NCBI RefSeq assembly: GCF_030546575.1
Contig: NZ_JAUOTN010000007.1
Coordinates: forward strand, 62,001 to 126,000
Source: Pontibacter coccineus
GTDB lineage: Bacteria; Bacteroidota; Bacteroidia; Cytophagales; Hymenobacteraceae
Reading direction: 5' to 3'
Length of the DNA stretch: 64,000 bases
Shown here: positions 36,435-44,425 of the stretch, one piece after another
Numbering within the stretch: the first letter of the stretch is position 1
Layout: each line of letters opens with the position of its first letter
Made by a program: the position numbers and the translations under genes
The notes under the pieces: generated by a model
Database searches by the model: none
Seen by the model: only the letters and a program-made list of their open reading frames with translations
Told to the model about the DNA's origin: nothing

Positions 36435-36872
36435 ATGGTTGATATCTTCACCGAAAGAACCATCTACAGACCGCTGACAGAAGTCTCGGCCTATGCCGCT
36501 GATCCGGATCATGCGCCTGTGTGGTATGATAACATAAAGTCGGTAGAGTGGAAGACACCAAAGCCTTTGGTAATTGGTTCGCAGGTAGCATTCGTCGCTC
36601 ACTTCCTGGGCAGGAAACTTGCCTACACTTACGAGATCGTGGAGTACACCCCTGGACAGAAACTGGTGATGCGAACAGCCGAAGGTCCCTTTCCGATGGA
36701 AACAACCTATACCTGGAATGCGATCGATGCTGGTAGCACACAGATGACCTTGCGCAATGCCGGGCAGCCTTCAGGCTTCTCAAAAGTATTCGCTCCCTTT
36801 ATGGCCAGCATGATGCGAAAAGCCAATAACAAGGATCTGAAAAAGCTGAAAGATATACTGGAAAACAACTGA
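36435..36872 (+). CDS. SRPBCC family protein (polyketide-cyclase-like)
   Basis: 145 residues with the helix-grip fold: an opening strand ([20 protein letters not shown]), a [17 protein letters not shown] turn, strands around [20 protein letters not shown], and a long C-terminal helix ([21 protein letters not shown]). Members bind hydrophobic ligands or act as cyclases. No ligand can be predicted. It lies 35 bp after yjdM and 30 bp before a VOC gene, suggesting a small operon. Confidence 0.82.
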   Translation: MVDIFTERTIYRPLTEVSAYAADPDHAPVWYDNIKSVEWKTPKPLVIGSQVAFVAHFLGRKLAYTYEIVEYTPGQKLVMRTAEGPFPMETTYTWNAIDAGSTQMTLRNAGQPSGFSKVFAPFMASMMRKANNKDLKKLKDILENN

Positions 36873-36902
36873 CCAATCATCTTTTGAAAAGCAGCTAAGA
36901 GA

Positions 36903-37292
36903 ATGGATTACCCTTGCGGTCCCGGCATCAACCACATCGAATTTTGGGTGAAAAACCTGGAGGAATCGGTGAGATTCTATAGCGAATTATTTCCTTTGAT
37001 TGGCTGGCATGCACTCAACCAAACCTCTTTTAGTTGCGGTCAGCACGAAATCTATTTCAAAGAAATGCCAATCTCTTTTCATGAAAATCTGGGTGTGCGG
37101 CATGTCTGTTACCATGCTACTAGCCGGGAGGTGGTAGATGCGGTGGGAGAGTGGTTGCGCCGGCAAAATGCTGACATCATTCGGGGTCCGCTGGAGATGT
37201 CGCACTATAGCGCAGGTTACTATACCGTTGATTTTCGCGCCCCGAATGGCTTCGTGTTGGAGGTAGCGTTTACGCCAAATGCCAGGCTTTAA
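36903..37292 (+). CDS. VOC family (glyoxalase/dioxygenase-like) protein
   Basis: 129 residues in the vicinal-oxygen-chelate fold. GINHIEFWVKNLEESVRFYSELFP is the first beta-alpha unit with a metal-ligand His, and VRHVCYHATS plus FRAPNGFVLEVAFTP provide the second unit with a His and a Glu. This set of H, H and E residues suits a metal-binding lyase or resistance protein, but the reaction cannot be told. A weak hairpin follows. Confidence 0.83.
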   Translation: MDYPCGPGINHIEFWVKNLEESVRFYSELFPLIGWHALNQTSFSCGQHEIYFKEMPISFHENLGVRHVCYHATSREVVDAVGEWLRRQNADIIRGPLEMSHYSAGYYTVDFRAPNGFVLEVAFTPNARL

Positions 37293-37323
37293 AGCAGCTT
37301 CATCAGCAAGCTAAAAAAACAAA

Positions 37324-37343
37324 GGCAGCTATTACTAGCTGCC
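37324..37343 (+). terminator. possible intrinsic terminator
   Basis: GGCAGCT pairs with AGCTGCC over a 6-nt loop and is followed by CGTTTTC. The stem is short, and the T tract is modest. It would end the yjdM-SRPBCC-VOC transcript. Confidence 0.55.
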
Positions 37344-37461
37344 CGTTTTCATAGTTATATTTTGTGCTATGAATTCCATATACTCCTAATCCAAAACTAT
37401 GTTGTGGCAAGATCATAAATTATTGTTGAGGCGCCTTTCTGCTTAGCTATCATACCTTGTT

Positions 37462-37968
37462 TTAGGGCAGTACCACAGACGCCATTCGCAGTTCTTTCAC
37501 GCGGTCTTCGAAGTACTCCGCAGGTTTTCCCTCTCCAAGTATAGCCACACTGCTGAACAGGTTTGTGAGCTCCTCACTGTGTTCCGCTTTCTGCCCTTTT
37601 CGGATGTCGATGTAAGCAAAACGTGTCCAGATCACGGAGATAATCGCGCCTGTTTTGGGATCGACCATCTGACCTTCCATCATTAAATCAGAACCGCTGT
37701 ACCAGCGCAGGCAGGTCCTGATCGTCACCGTTTCCATGAACTTCACTTCACGCAGGTAGGCGATTTGGTTAGAGGCCACTACCCAAGCCTTGCCCGTCGT
37801 TTTCCCCAGCGCATAAATGTCCAGGTCGTAGTTGTCGCGCAGCTGATCTTCCCGCGCGTTCAGGTAGTAGTTGATGTAGCGGCCGTTGTTCAGGTGACCG
37901 AATGGGTCGCAGTCCTCGAAGCGGACCAGCGCCTTGCTCTCCAGTATTTTGCTATACTCTTTTTCCAT
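37462..37968 (-). CDS. acyl-CoA thioesterase (4HBT hotdog family)
   Basis: 168 residues of hotdog fold. The entry motif VRFEDCDPFGHLNNGRYINYYLNARED matches the 4-hydroxybenzoyl-CoA thioesterase/YbgC type, where the Asp of DCDPFGHLNN is catalytic. I chose the ATG at 37968 (MEKEYSK); the in-frame alternative upstream is a TTG. Its start is about 20 bp from an operator-like palindrome that is shared with the TetR gene upstream, so this thioesterase is probably the regulator's target. Confidence 0.85.
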   Translation of the reverse strand: MEKEYSKILESKALVRFEDCDPFGHLNNGRYINYYLNAREDQLRDNYDLDIYALGKTTGKAWVVASNQIAYLREVKFMETVTIRTCLRWYSGSDLMMEGQMVDPKTGAIISVIWTRFAYIDIRKGQKAEHSEELTNLFSSVAILGEGKPAEYFEDRVKELRMASVVLP

Positions 37969-37987
37969 AGGTAACAAAGTTTAAAAA

Positions 37988-38001
37988 AGACCGATTGGTT
38001 T
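37988..38001. promoter_or_regulatory. TetR operator-like site ahead of thioesterase
   Basis: AGACCGATTGGTTT is a near-palindrome of the form ACC-N4-GGT. The same core recurs in inverted orientation at 38648-38661 upstream of the tetR gene, and both copies are flanked by TATTTT on the same side. Each lies about 20 bp from the start codon of its gene. It is probably the binding site of the neighbouring TetR protein. Confidence 0.7.
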
Positions 38002-38019
38002 ATTTTAGATTAAAAAAAA

Positions 38020-38625
38020 TCAGGTTTGCAGTTCAGACCCGAGCATATGCTCCAGTTGAGAAATAACGGTGCTGAGGTACTTGTTGTCGCCGTAGGCCTT
38101 GGAAAGCATCACGCCCCCTTCAATCATGCTCACAAACAGGATAGAAAATCTGTGGGCATCAGTTTCGCGCTTGAATTCACCCCTCTCTATACCTAGCAGC
38201 ACAATATTGGCGACCGCCTTATGGAGGCGGTTAAGCACTTTGACCACGCTGGCCCGAAGCAACGGATTGGTATCATCGGCTTCAACTGCTGTGTTCAGAA
38301 CAGGGCAACCACCCTGCACAGGGGGCGAAAAAAGGTAGGTTTTGTAAAATTGCAGAATGGCTTTCAGTTTATCCGAGGCGCTTTCCTTATTTGCTATCCG
38401 CTCACCGATCATGCGTGTGATGATGCCGGCTGCATGTTCAAATGCGGCCAGGGCGATTTCTTCCTTGCTCTCAAAATGCCCGTAAATTCCTCCTTTCGTC
38501 AAGCCCGAAGCTGCCATAATATCCTGCATGGACGTGCCGGCATAGCCCTTCTGGTTGAAGAGAGGAGCCGATCGCTCGATGATCAGCTGACGTGTGCGCT
38601 CTGCTTTAGATAAAGTTACTTCCAT
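38020..38625 (-). CDS. TetR/AcrR family transcriptional repressor
   Basis: 201 residues. The N-terminal helix-turn-helix includes TRQLIIERSAPLFNQKGYAGTSMQDI and the recognition region SGLTKGGIYGHFESKEEI, close to the family consensus. The C-terminal ligand domain contains the GGCPVLNTAVEAD segment seen in the TetR_C_11/YxaF-LmrA type. An inverted pair of operator-like palindromes flanks the gene, one before its own start and one before the thioesterase gene 50 bp downstream. Autoregulation plus control of the thioesterase is the simplest reading. The inducer is unknown, perhaps an acyl-CoA or aromatic compound. Confidence 0.9.
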   Translation of the reverse strand: MEVTLSKAERTRQLIIERSAPLFNQKGYAGTSMQDIMAASGLTKGGIYGHFESKEEIALAAFEHAAGIITRMIGERIANKESASDKLKAILQFYKTYLFSPPVQGGCPVLNTAVEADDTNPLLRASVVKVLNRLHKAVANIVLLGIERGEFKRETDAHRFSILFVSMIEGGVMLSKAYGDNKYLSTVISQLEHMLGSELQT

Positions 38626-38647
38626 GATACTGATGAATACGCAAAAT

Positions 38648-38661
38648 AAACCAATCGGTTT
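38648..38661. promoter_or_regulatory. TetR operator-like site ahead of tetR
   Basis: AAACCAATCGGTTT has perfect AAACC and GGTTT half-sites with a 4-bp centre. It matches, reversed, the site at 37988-38001. Position 22 bp before the tetR start fits autorepression. Confidence 0.72.
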
Positions 38662-38680
38662 TTAATTTGCAAATCAGCAA

Positions 38681-39652
38681 TTACCAATCCGGTTTGGTAG
38701 GATCGGGCTTGCGGGTCGCTTTTTTAGGAAGCTGCTGGATGTACTGCTGTTCGGCGCTACGCATGGCCTCCAGCATCAGGCGGGCCTTTTCGGGATTGAT
38801 TCTATGCTGCTGCAGCCGGTTGTTTCTGGTCTGCGCCCGCTGCTCGGCGTCAGAAAGCGGCTCTGCACTGCGGCTGCGCTCCGGTCGTTTCGGATCAAAG
38901 TTGCTTTCCGGGTTCATGCCCTGGGTGTCGCCTGGCGCCTGCCCGCTGATTTCTGATTTCTCAGACGGCTTGCCGTTTTCTTTTCCATTCTCCTCCTGTC
39001 CTGTACCTCCCTGCTCTTGCTGCTGCCCTTGGTCATCTTGCTCAGGCTTGTCTACTTCCGCCTCCTGATCCCCTTCGGTGTCCGGGTTTTTGCGCGGCTG
39101 TTCCACCTGCTCTTCTTCGTTCGGAGTTTGCTGTTGCTGTGGCTTCGGCTGGTCCTGAGATGCGTGCTGGTCGGCAAGTAAATCCTCGTGTTCTTCATCC
39201 ACCCGGGCCAACTCAGGGCGATCTTCCAGCAGTTTTTGAATCAGCTCGTAGTTATACCTGGCTGCTTGATTGCCCGGCTCTACGATCAGCGTTTGGCGGA
39301 AGTAGGAGAGGGCCTGCTTGTATTTCCTGTTTTGTGAGGAGATGGCACCAAGTTGGAGAAGCGAAATAGCCTTGATGTGGCGGGAGGCATGATTGGCCAG
39401 CAACGTATATTGCTGCTGCGCCTTCTGCAGTTCACCCAACCGGAAATAAGCATGTCCCAGGTTAAGCCGTACCTGGTCATCCTGTACTTCCAGATCTTCA
39501 ATGAGATACTCGTACGAGGCCACAGCCTCTATGTAATCACCCCTCTTATAAGCCGCCGCGGCCAGTTCTGCGTGCTCGTTCATAAGCGAGATGGAGCGCA
39601 ACCCACCCGACAGAAACCCGATAAACAGTATGGCCGCTACCAATGCTTTCAT
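38681..39652 (-). CDS. batC: BatC-like TPR protein
   Basis: 323 residues with an N-terminal signal or anchor segment (VAAILFIGFLSGGL) and three or so TPR units (AAAYKRGDYIEAVASYEYL, VRLNLGHAYFRLGELQKAQQQYTLL, NRKYKQALSYFRQTLIVEPGNQAARYNYELI). A long low-complexity region rich in Gln, Glu, Asp and Pro follows, and a basic tail ends the chain. This is the architecture of BatC proteins linked to VWA proteins in this phylum. Its start overlaps the VWA gene by 4 bp. It probably works at the inner membrane with BatB. The compositional tail is poorly conserved in such proteins and is probably disordered. Confidence 0.82.
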   Translation of the reverse strand: MKALVAAILFIGFLSGGLRSISLMNEHAELAAAAYKRGDYIEAVASYEYLIEDLEVQDDQVRLNLGHAYFRLGELQKAQQQYTLLANHASRHIKAISLLQLGAISSQNRKYKQALSYFRQTLIVEPGNQAARYNYELIQKLLEDRPELARVDEEHEDLLADQHASQDQPKPQQQQTPNEEEQVEQPRKNPDTEGDQEAEVDKPEQDDQGQQQEQGGTGQEENGKENGKPSEKSEISGQAPGDTQGMNPESNFDPKRPERSRSAEPLSDAEQRAQTRNNRLQQHRINPEKARLMLEAMRSAEQQYIQQLPKKATRKPDPTKPDW

Positions 39653-40620
39653 ATCCTGATCAGTTTAACGGTGATGAGTATATCAAGCAGTATCAGTAGC
39701 AGGGCAAGGGCCAGCGGATAGACGTATTTGTTGGCGGTTACATCAATAGTCTTGCTTTCGCGCAGTTCTCCTTCTATGTTGTTGATGGCATTTATGAGCC
39801 GGCTGACCTCGCTAATGCGGCCGTTTACCTCAAAGTACTCGCCTTCGGTTGCTTCTGCAAGTTGCTCAAGTCCCTCAGGGCGCAGACGTGTGACGACGGG
39901 GTTTCCCTGCTGATCCTTCTTGAAAGAGGTGCCAGCCGGGATCTGCGTGCCATCCGTGGTGCCGATGCCAAGAGCGAACACCCGTATGTTCTGCTCACGC
40001 AGCCTGTCGGCCCAGTCAGAAGTGCGGCCCCCAAAATCTTCCCCGTCACTTATAAGCACCAGGATGCGGGCCTTTTGCTCACTCGCCTCCGGCGAAGCGG
40101 CCTGCCCGAATTTCTGGGAGATGAGTTCCAGCACAGGTATAAAGCTGGTGCCGCCGTGCGGCAGCAGACCCGTGCGCAGGGTTTGAGTATAGAGCGTCAG
40201 AGCCTGTTGGTCGTAGGTGAGCGGGCTTTGCATATAGGCCTCTGAATCAAACACGATCAGCCCGATGCGGTCCGAGTTGAAGCGACTGATCAGTCGGATG
40301 ATGTCGCGCTTGGCCCGTTCCAGGCGGGAGGGCTGCACGTCGTTGGCGTCCATGGAAGCCGAAAGGTCCACGGCGATGTAAATGTCCTTGCCAATGGTTT
40401 TGATCTCCTTTTTCATGGCCCCGAAAGAGGGACCGAGGATGGCGATGATGAGCAGCACCACATACGCATGGCGCAGTATAAACTTCACCCAGACACCGTG
40501 CGGGCGCTGACCAAAAAATGCAGACACCTTCTGCACCCGCCACAGGTACCCGATGTACAGCCCCAGGAAGAGGATGCCGAAGAGGATTTCAAGCAGCGTT
40601 AGCGTTTGGTACCAGGTCAT
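39649..40620 (-). CDS. batB: BatB-like VWA-domain membrane protein
   Basis: 323 residues. Two N-terminal membrane segments (about 8-27 and 50-67) precede a von Willebrand A domain whose MIDAS motif is Asp85-x-Ser87-x-Ser89, followed by the TSFIPVLEL and ISDGEDFGG segments; a final membrane helix lies near the C-terminus (YPLALALLLILLDILITVKLI). This matches BatA/BatB proteins of the Bacteroides aerotolerance locus. The start at 40620 (MTWYQTL) leads straight into the first helix. Neither the MoxR ATPase, BatA nor BatD is present next to it: the upstream neighbours are tRNA genes. Confidence 0.87.
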   Translation of the reverse strand: MTWYQTLTLLEILFGILFLGLYIGYLWRVQKVSAFFGQRPHGVWVKFILRHAYVVLLIIAILGPSFGAMKKEIKTIGKDIYIAVDLSASMDANDVQPSRLERAKRDIIRLISRFNSDRIGLIVFDSEAYMQSPLTYDQQALTLYTQTLRTGLLPHGGTSFIPVLELISQKFGQAASPEASEQKARILVLISDGEDFGGRTSDWADRLREQNIRVFALGIGTTDGTQIPAGTSFKKDQQGNPVVTRLRPEGLEQLAEATEGEYFEVNGRISEVSRLINAINNIEGELRESKTIDVTANKYVYPLALALLLILLDILITVKLIRI

Positions 40621-40884
40621 GTTGTGCAGGCTTGGGCAATGGCCCGATGACAAATATAAGAAAGGAAAGCCAATGTACGGGGCTTTTGGGTGGAGCTAAA
40701 AGCAGATACAGGTATGGGTAATGGAGTAGATGCGATGAAGCGTTCCGAAAAGGTGAAGTTTGGTTAATTTATTTTCGGGAAATATCCCCGCGGAAAGCTA
40801 AATAGAATCAGGTAGTTAGTTTTAGAAAAAGGAGTTTAGGGGTATGCCAGGCGGGTTTGTTTGCTAAAATTTTGGTGGGTGCTA

Positions 40885-40915
40885 TTGTGTGGGCAAATTT
40901 AATGTAGTATGTTTG
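40885..40915 (+). promoter_or_regulatory. promoter of tRNA-Ser gene
   Basis: TTG at 40885-40887 and TATGTTTG at 40908-40915 are separated by 20 bp, a textbook match to the TTG-N19/20-TAnnTTTG promoter of Bacteroidota. Transcription would start about 20 bp before the tRNA. Apart from this element, the 320-bp spacer after batB (40621-40940) holds nothing I can identify. Confidence 0.82.
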
Positions 40916-40940
40916 CAATCTCTTCAGCAGGGAGAGACCC

Positions 40941-41027
40941 GGAGGGGTGGGTGAGTGGCTTAAACCAGCAGTTTGCTAAACTGCCGTACTGGAAACGGTA
41001 CCGGGGGTTCGAATCCCCCCTCCTCCG
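40941..41027 (+). tRNA. tRNA-Ser (anticodon GCT)
   Basis: The 87-nt gene folds as a class II tRNA: acceptor GGAGGGG with CTCCTCC, anticodon stem GCAGT/ACTGC with loop TTGCTAA (GCT in the centre), a long variable arm, and T-arm GGGGG-TTCGAAT-CCCCC. It reads AGC and AGT codons. The CCA end is not encoded. Confidence 0.95.
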
Positions 41028-41055
41028 CAAGCGGGAAAAATAAATTGAAAATGTT

Positions 41056-41085
41056 TTGACAATTTAAATTCTTCGCTTACTTTTG
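41056..41085 (+). promoter_or_regulatory. promoter of tRNA-Pro gene
   Basis: TTG at 41056-41058 and TACTTTTG at 41078-41085 are spaced by 19 bp and fit the phylum's promoter consensus exactly. The tRNA starts 59 bp further on. This suggests that the tRNAs are not all one transcript. Confidence 0.82.
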
Positions 41086-41144
41086 CACCGCGTTCAACAT
41101 TAAAAGCGACATCAAAATCGCTAACCGGAGTTGAAAGCATAGTT

Positions 41145-41218
41145 CGGGGTGTAGCGTAGCCCGGTATCGCGCCACATTTGGGATGTGGAGGTCGTAGGTT
41201 CGAATCCTGCCACCCCGA
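41145..41218 (+). tRNA. tRNA-Pro (anticodon TGG)
   Basis: A 74-nt cloverleaf: acceptor CGGGGTG with CACCCCG, anticodon stem CCACA/TGTGG with loop TTTGGGA (TGG in the centre), T-arm with GGTTCGAATCC, discriminator A. It can read the CCN box. CCA is not encoded. An intrinsic terminator follows four bases later. Confidence 0.95.
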
Positions 41219-41221
41219 CTT

Positions 41222-41253
41222 AAAAAATTTCGGAAGCAATTCCGAAATTTTTT
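41222..41253 (+). terminator. intrinsic terminator after tRNA-Pro
   Basis: A 14-bp perfect stem (AAAAAATTTCGGAA and complement) with GCAA loop, ending in a run of six T. It lies only four bases past the tRNA. tRNA-Arg downstream therefore needs read-through or its own promoter, which I could not identify. Confidence 0.88.
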
Positions 41254-41289
41254 GTTTAAGGGTAGAGCTAACGCTCTCCTAAGGACGCT

Positions 41290-41363
41290 GGTCTCGTAGC
41301 TCAGCTGGATAGAGCAACTGCCTTCTAAGCAGTAGGTCTTTGGTTCGAATCCAAACGGGATCA
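41290..41363 (+). tRNA. tRNA-Arg (anticodon TCT)
   Basis: A 74-nt cloverleaf: acceptor GGTCTCG with CGGGATC, D-arm GCTCAGCTGGATAGAGC, anticodon stem ACTGC/GCAGT with loop CTTCTAA (TCT in the centre), T-arm TTTGG-TTCGAAT-CCAAA, discriminator A. It reads AGA and AGG. CCA is not encoded. Confidence 0.95.
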
Positions 41364-41373
41364 CTTCAGTATC

Positions 41374-41411
41374 AAGCACTTATAAGGTAAAACTTGTAAG
41401 TGCTTTTTTTA
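41374..41411 (+). terminator. intrinsic terminator after tRNA-Arg
   Basis: AAGCACTTATAAG pairs with CTTGTAAGTGCTT (one G-T wobble) across a 6-nt loop, and the 3' side runs into a T tract (TTTTTTTAT). It starts 11 bases after the tRNA. Confidence 0.9.
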
Positions 41412-41722
41412 TGTCCATACAATTCGCACATAGTCGGTGTAGGCTATTTCCTTTTCCTCCTGTAATGCTCTCTTAGCATATGACGGGAATTCCCCTCAAG
41501 GCCGTCAACTTAGGGTATGATCATCCCAATGGTACACGAAATGATAGTCTACGGGGACAGGCGTAGCTCAGGTAGCTGCATTTTCTCACCGTATTGACAA
41601 CATATCAGATTTCTCCCGTAATAATTGCTCCTGCTCCTAAGTCGAAAGGACACTGGAATGTTTAAAGTAATGGCACTAGCTCTGCCATCACAGTAACAAA
41701 GACTCAACCCCTCTCTTGCTGC
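41409..41722. other. spacer downstream of tRNA-Arg, possible degraded coding remnant
   Basis: No intact gene. On the minus strand, positions 41486 to 41409 read as about 25 open codons ending in TAA, with a protein-like composition (ALQEEKEIAYTDYVRIVWT), while the adjoining upstream sequence is broken by stops in all frames. Position at a tRNA 3' end is where integrated elements leave remnants, but I cannot match it to any integrase or transposase. The rest shows no hairpins or repeats. Confidence 0.3.
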
Positions 41723-44071
41723 CTACAGAAATTTCACGCTAATGTAGGTGTCCGTATTTCTTCCCTGATCATCAGTACAAGAAATCTTATACCTACCGGC
41801 CCTCTGTGGCTCAAAAAACACCTTCTCGTTGGCAGCAGTGGCGCGTAGGAATTTGTCATTGATGTGCCAGTATACCTGCTTCACCTCGTTGTAGGCGTTG
41901 CAATGCAGCATCAGCTGCTGGCGCTCTTCCTGCTCAAGTAGATACTCCATACCGGCAGCCGGAGAAGTGATAATTGGAGCAAACTCTTTGAAAATGCGGC
42001 TACAGTTGGGGTTATGCGCCGGGATCTGCTGGTAAGGTATTTTTTCGGAATCGTAAAAGGTAAGCAGCTCCGGGGCGTGATTTGGGTAAAGTTGCTGCAC
42101 GAAGCCTGTAGCGGGTAGGCAACTGGTGCAATAGCTATACTTGTGATCCGCAGAAACAGCAATACTTTTCAGGTGGCTGCACTTTTGCGTGGAGGAGATG
42201 CCGGGTATAAAGGTATCCAGCACCTGGTTTTTGCAGAAGCTGTTGGCCGGGCTGCCACTCTCAGCACATACGGCTCTCAAACCGATGCCTTTGGGTTGCT
42301 GAAACCATCCGTCTGAGGAGTTGTAATCGATGCTGTTAAAGATGTCGAAGAGCAGGGGCGTGGCCGAGTCGGTGCCATTGAGTTCAGGCACACCCTCGCC
42401 GGAGAAATTGCCAACCCACACGCCGACTGTGTATTTCGTGTTGTAGCCGATGCTCCAGGCGTCTTTGCGGCCATAAGAGGTACCGGTTTTCCAGGCGATC
42501 TTGGGCAAGTTTGGACTGTTATGGGCATTGTTCGGCAGGTCGGGGCGCGTGAGCTGCGTCAGGATCTGGCTCACCATATAAGCCGATGCGGGCGAAAGCA
42601 GCTGCATTTCTTCTTGAGTGGTGTCCTGTTGTAGCCAGCGTATGGAGCTATGCCTTCCCTGGTTGGCAAAAGCAGCGTACAGCAAAGTCAGCTCTTCCAG
42701 CTTCACGTCACATCCTCCCAAGATCAACGAAAGGCCGAGCTGGTTGCCAATGCGCTCCATCTGCGAAAACTCCGCCTGCTTCAGCTTCTGCACAAAGGTA
42801 TGAACACCCAGTTGGTCGAGCACCTTCACGGCTGGCACGTTCAGCGAAGTAGCCAGCGCATGTTCTATGGTGACGTTGCCGTTGTAGTTGCCAAAGTAGT
42901 TTTGCGGCCGGTACCCGGCATAGTCTACAGGGACATCGGTAATGACTGTTTTAGGCGTGAGCAGGCCTTTATCAAAAGCGGTGGCGTAGAGGAATGGCTT
43001 CAGGGTGCTGCCCGGCGAGCGAACGGCCCGTATGCCGTCTACCTGCCCGTGGTGCGCAACATCATTAAAATCGGCTGAGCCCAGGTAGGCCTCCACGGCC
43101 CTGGTTTGGTTGTTGATGACCAGCACTGCCGCGTTGTGGATGTTTTGGTAGCGCAGCCGCTGCATGTAATTGTATGCCAGTTGTTCTACTTTTTCCTGCA
43201 CCTGCCGGTTCAGGGTAGTTTTAATGATTGGCTGGTTTTTATACCTGCGGTACATGCGGTAGGCGAAGTGCGGTGCTACTCTGGGGGCCTCCTGCCGACG
43301 TGCCTCCAGCGGTTCCAGCAAAGCATCCTCAATCTCTGAGGCTGGGAACGCCCGCTGCTCCTGGTAGTACTGCAGCCACTTGTTCCGGAAGGCCACGATC
43401 CGCTCGTTCTGCTCACCGATGCGCAGTGAGGAGGGCTTGTTTGGTATAACCGTCAGCGTGACTGCCTGCGCCAGACTCAGCTGCCCTGGTGATTGCTGAA
43501 AGTATAAAACAGAAGCCGCCTTGACTCCTTCTATGTTTCCACCAAAAGGCACCAGGTTCAGGTATAGCTGCAGGATCTCGTCTTTGCTGTAATGCCATTC
43601 CAACTGCAGTGCCCGGAACATTTCCATCAGCTTGTTAGCGTAGGTGCGCTGTTGTGGGTATAGCAACCGGGCCACCTGCATGGTAATGGTCGAGGCGCCG
43701 GAAGTTTTCTTATTTTGAAAGATGTTGTTAACGAAGGCTCGTGAAATGGCAAATGGGTTGATGCCCGGGTGGTAATAAAAGTATTTATCTTCTTTCAGCA
43801 GCACCGCCTGTTTTAGCACAGGGCTTATTTCGTCCGGTTCCAGCTGCATCCGCCACTTATCATCCCGGCTCAAAAAGGCATTGATCACGCTGCCATCCGA
43901 AGCGGTTATAACGGGGGAGTAGGAGATGTTTACCTTGAGCGGGTAGAGGGAGTTGAGCAACACAAAGGCAAGGCAAAGGATCAACGCAAAGTATAAGGTA
44001 TAGCCTAGCAGGGACTTGCTATACCTGAGCAGCCGTTGGATTGGGTTGTACTTTGGATTCTGTGTTGGCAT
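41723..44071 (-). CDS. pbpC: penicillin-binding protein 1C (bifunctional transglycosylase/transpeptidase)
   Basis: 782 residues, anchored by one N-terminal membrane helix (about 22-41). The glycosyltransferase domain has Glu94 in LLKEDKYFYYHPGINP and the TITMQVARLL segment; the transpeptidase domain has the active-site SxxK at Ser355-Lys358 (GSTLKPF), an SLN motif and KTGTSYGRKDAWSIGY. The last 90 residues form the BiPBP_C domain typical of PBP1C. It lies on the same strand downstream of the alpha-2-macroglobulin gene, the classic yfhM-pbpC pairing, but here about 480 bp separate the two because a GIY-YIG gene and a palindromic element sit between them. Confidence 0.93.
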   Translation of the reverse strand: MPTQNPKYNPIQRLLRYSKSLLGYTLYFALILCLAFVLLNSLYPLKVNISYSPVITASDGSVINAFLSRDDKWRMQLEPDEISPVLKQAVLLKEDKYFYYHPGINPFAISRAFVNNIFQNKKTSGASTITMQVARLLYPQQRTYANKLMEMFRALQLEWHYSKDEILQLYLNLVPFGGNIEGVKAASVLYFQQSPGQLSLAQAVTLTVIPNKPSSLRIGEQNERIVAFRNKWLQYYQEQRAFPASEIEDALLEPLEARRQEAPRVAPHFAYRMYRRYKNQPIIKTTLNRQVQEKVEQLAYNYMQRLRYQNIHNAAVLVINNQTRAVEAYLGSADFNDVAHHGQVDGIRAVRSPGSTLKPFLYATAFDKGLLTPKTVITDVPVDYAGYRPQNYFGNYNGNVTIEHALATSLNVPAVKVLDQLGVHTFVQKLKQAEFSQMERIGNQLGLSLILGGCDVKLEELTLLYAAFANQGRHSSIRWLQQDTTQEEMQLLSPASAYMVSQILTQLTRPDLPNNAHNSPNLPKIAWKTGTSYGRKDAWSIGYNTKYTVGVWVGNFSGEGVPELNGTDSATPLLFDIFNSIDYNSSDGWFQQPKGIGLRAVCAESGSPANSFCKNQVLDTFIPGISSTQKCSHLKSIAVSADHKYSYCTSCLPATGFVQQLYPNHAPELLTFYDSEKIPYQQIPAHNPNCSRIFKEFAPIITSPAAGMEYLLEQEERQQLMLHCNAYNEVKQVYWHINDKFLRATAANEKVFFEPQRAGRYKISCTDDQGRNTDTYISVKFL

Positions 44072-44128
44072 GTTGGTTTGTGAATTTATTCATGCAACTT
44101 TTTGTCGTTTGAAAACAAGTTACGGCTG

Positions 44129-44425
44129 ATGGTATCTCACAATTACTTTGTTTACATTTTAACTAATCCGAAGAAAACTACATTATACATCGGCATGACT
44201 AATGATATTGCCCGTCGACTAGAAGAGCATTCTGAAAATGCAGGCAATCTTTCAACATTCGCCGGGAAATACTTTTGCCATCTCCTGATGTATTACGAAC
44301 GTTTCAGCTCCGTTGAACACGCCATAGCGCGCGAAAAGGAGCTGAAGAAGTGGAGCAGAGATAAGAAAGTGGCTTTGATCAAAACCATCAATCCACATTG
44401 GCTACCACTTAATACAGAAGTTTAG
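44129..44425 (+). CDS. GIY-YIG nuclease family protein
   Basis: 98 residues. The two-part signature is visible as YFVYILTN followed by LYIGMTNDIARRLEEH, with the catalytic Arg region (ARRLEEH) and a later Glu in KELKKWSR. This is the UvrC-like single-domain nuclease family, abundant as orphan genes in this phylum. I chose the ATG at 44129 because family members start just before the first strand; an in-frame TTG lies 27 bp upstream. The gene points against both flanking genes, and its stop codon lies inside the outer arm of a 128-bp palindromic element. It looks like a mobile or domesticated insertion. Confidence 0.88.
   Translation: MVSHNYFVYILTNPKKTTLYIGMTNDIARRLEEHSENAGNLSTFAGKYFCHLLMYYERFSSVEHAIAREKELKKWSRDKKVALIKTINPHWLPLNTEV

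Noticed and set aside
40976..41379. Open frames on the minus strand across the tRNA genes
   Set aside because: They cover the tRNA-Ser, tRNA-Pro and tRNA-Arg genes and their terminators; the translations are tRNA antisense artefacts.
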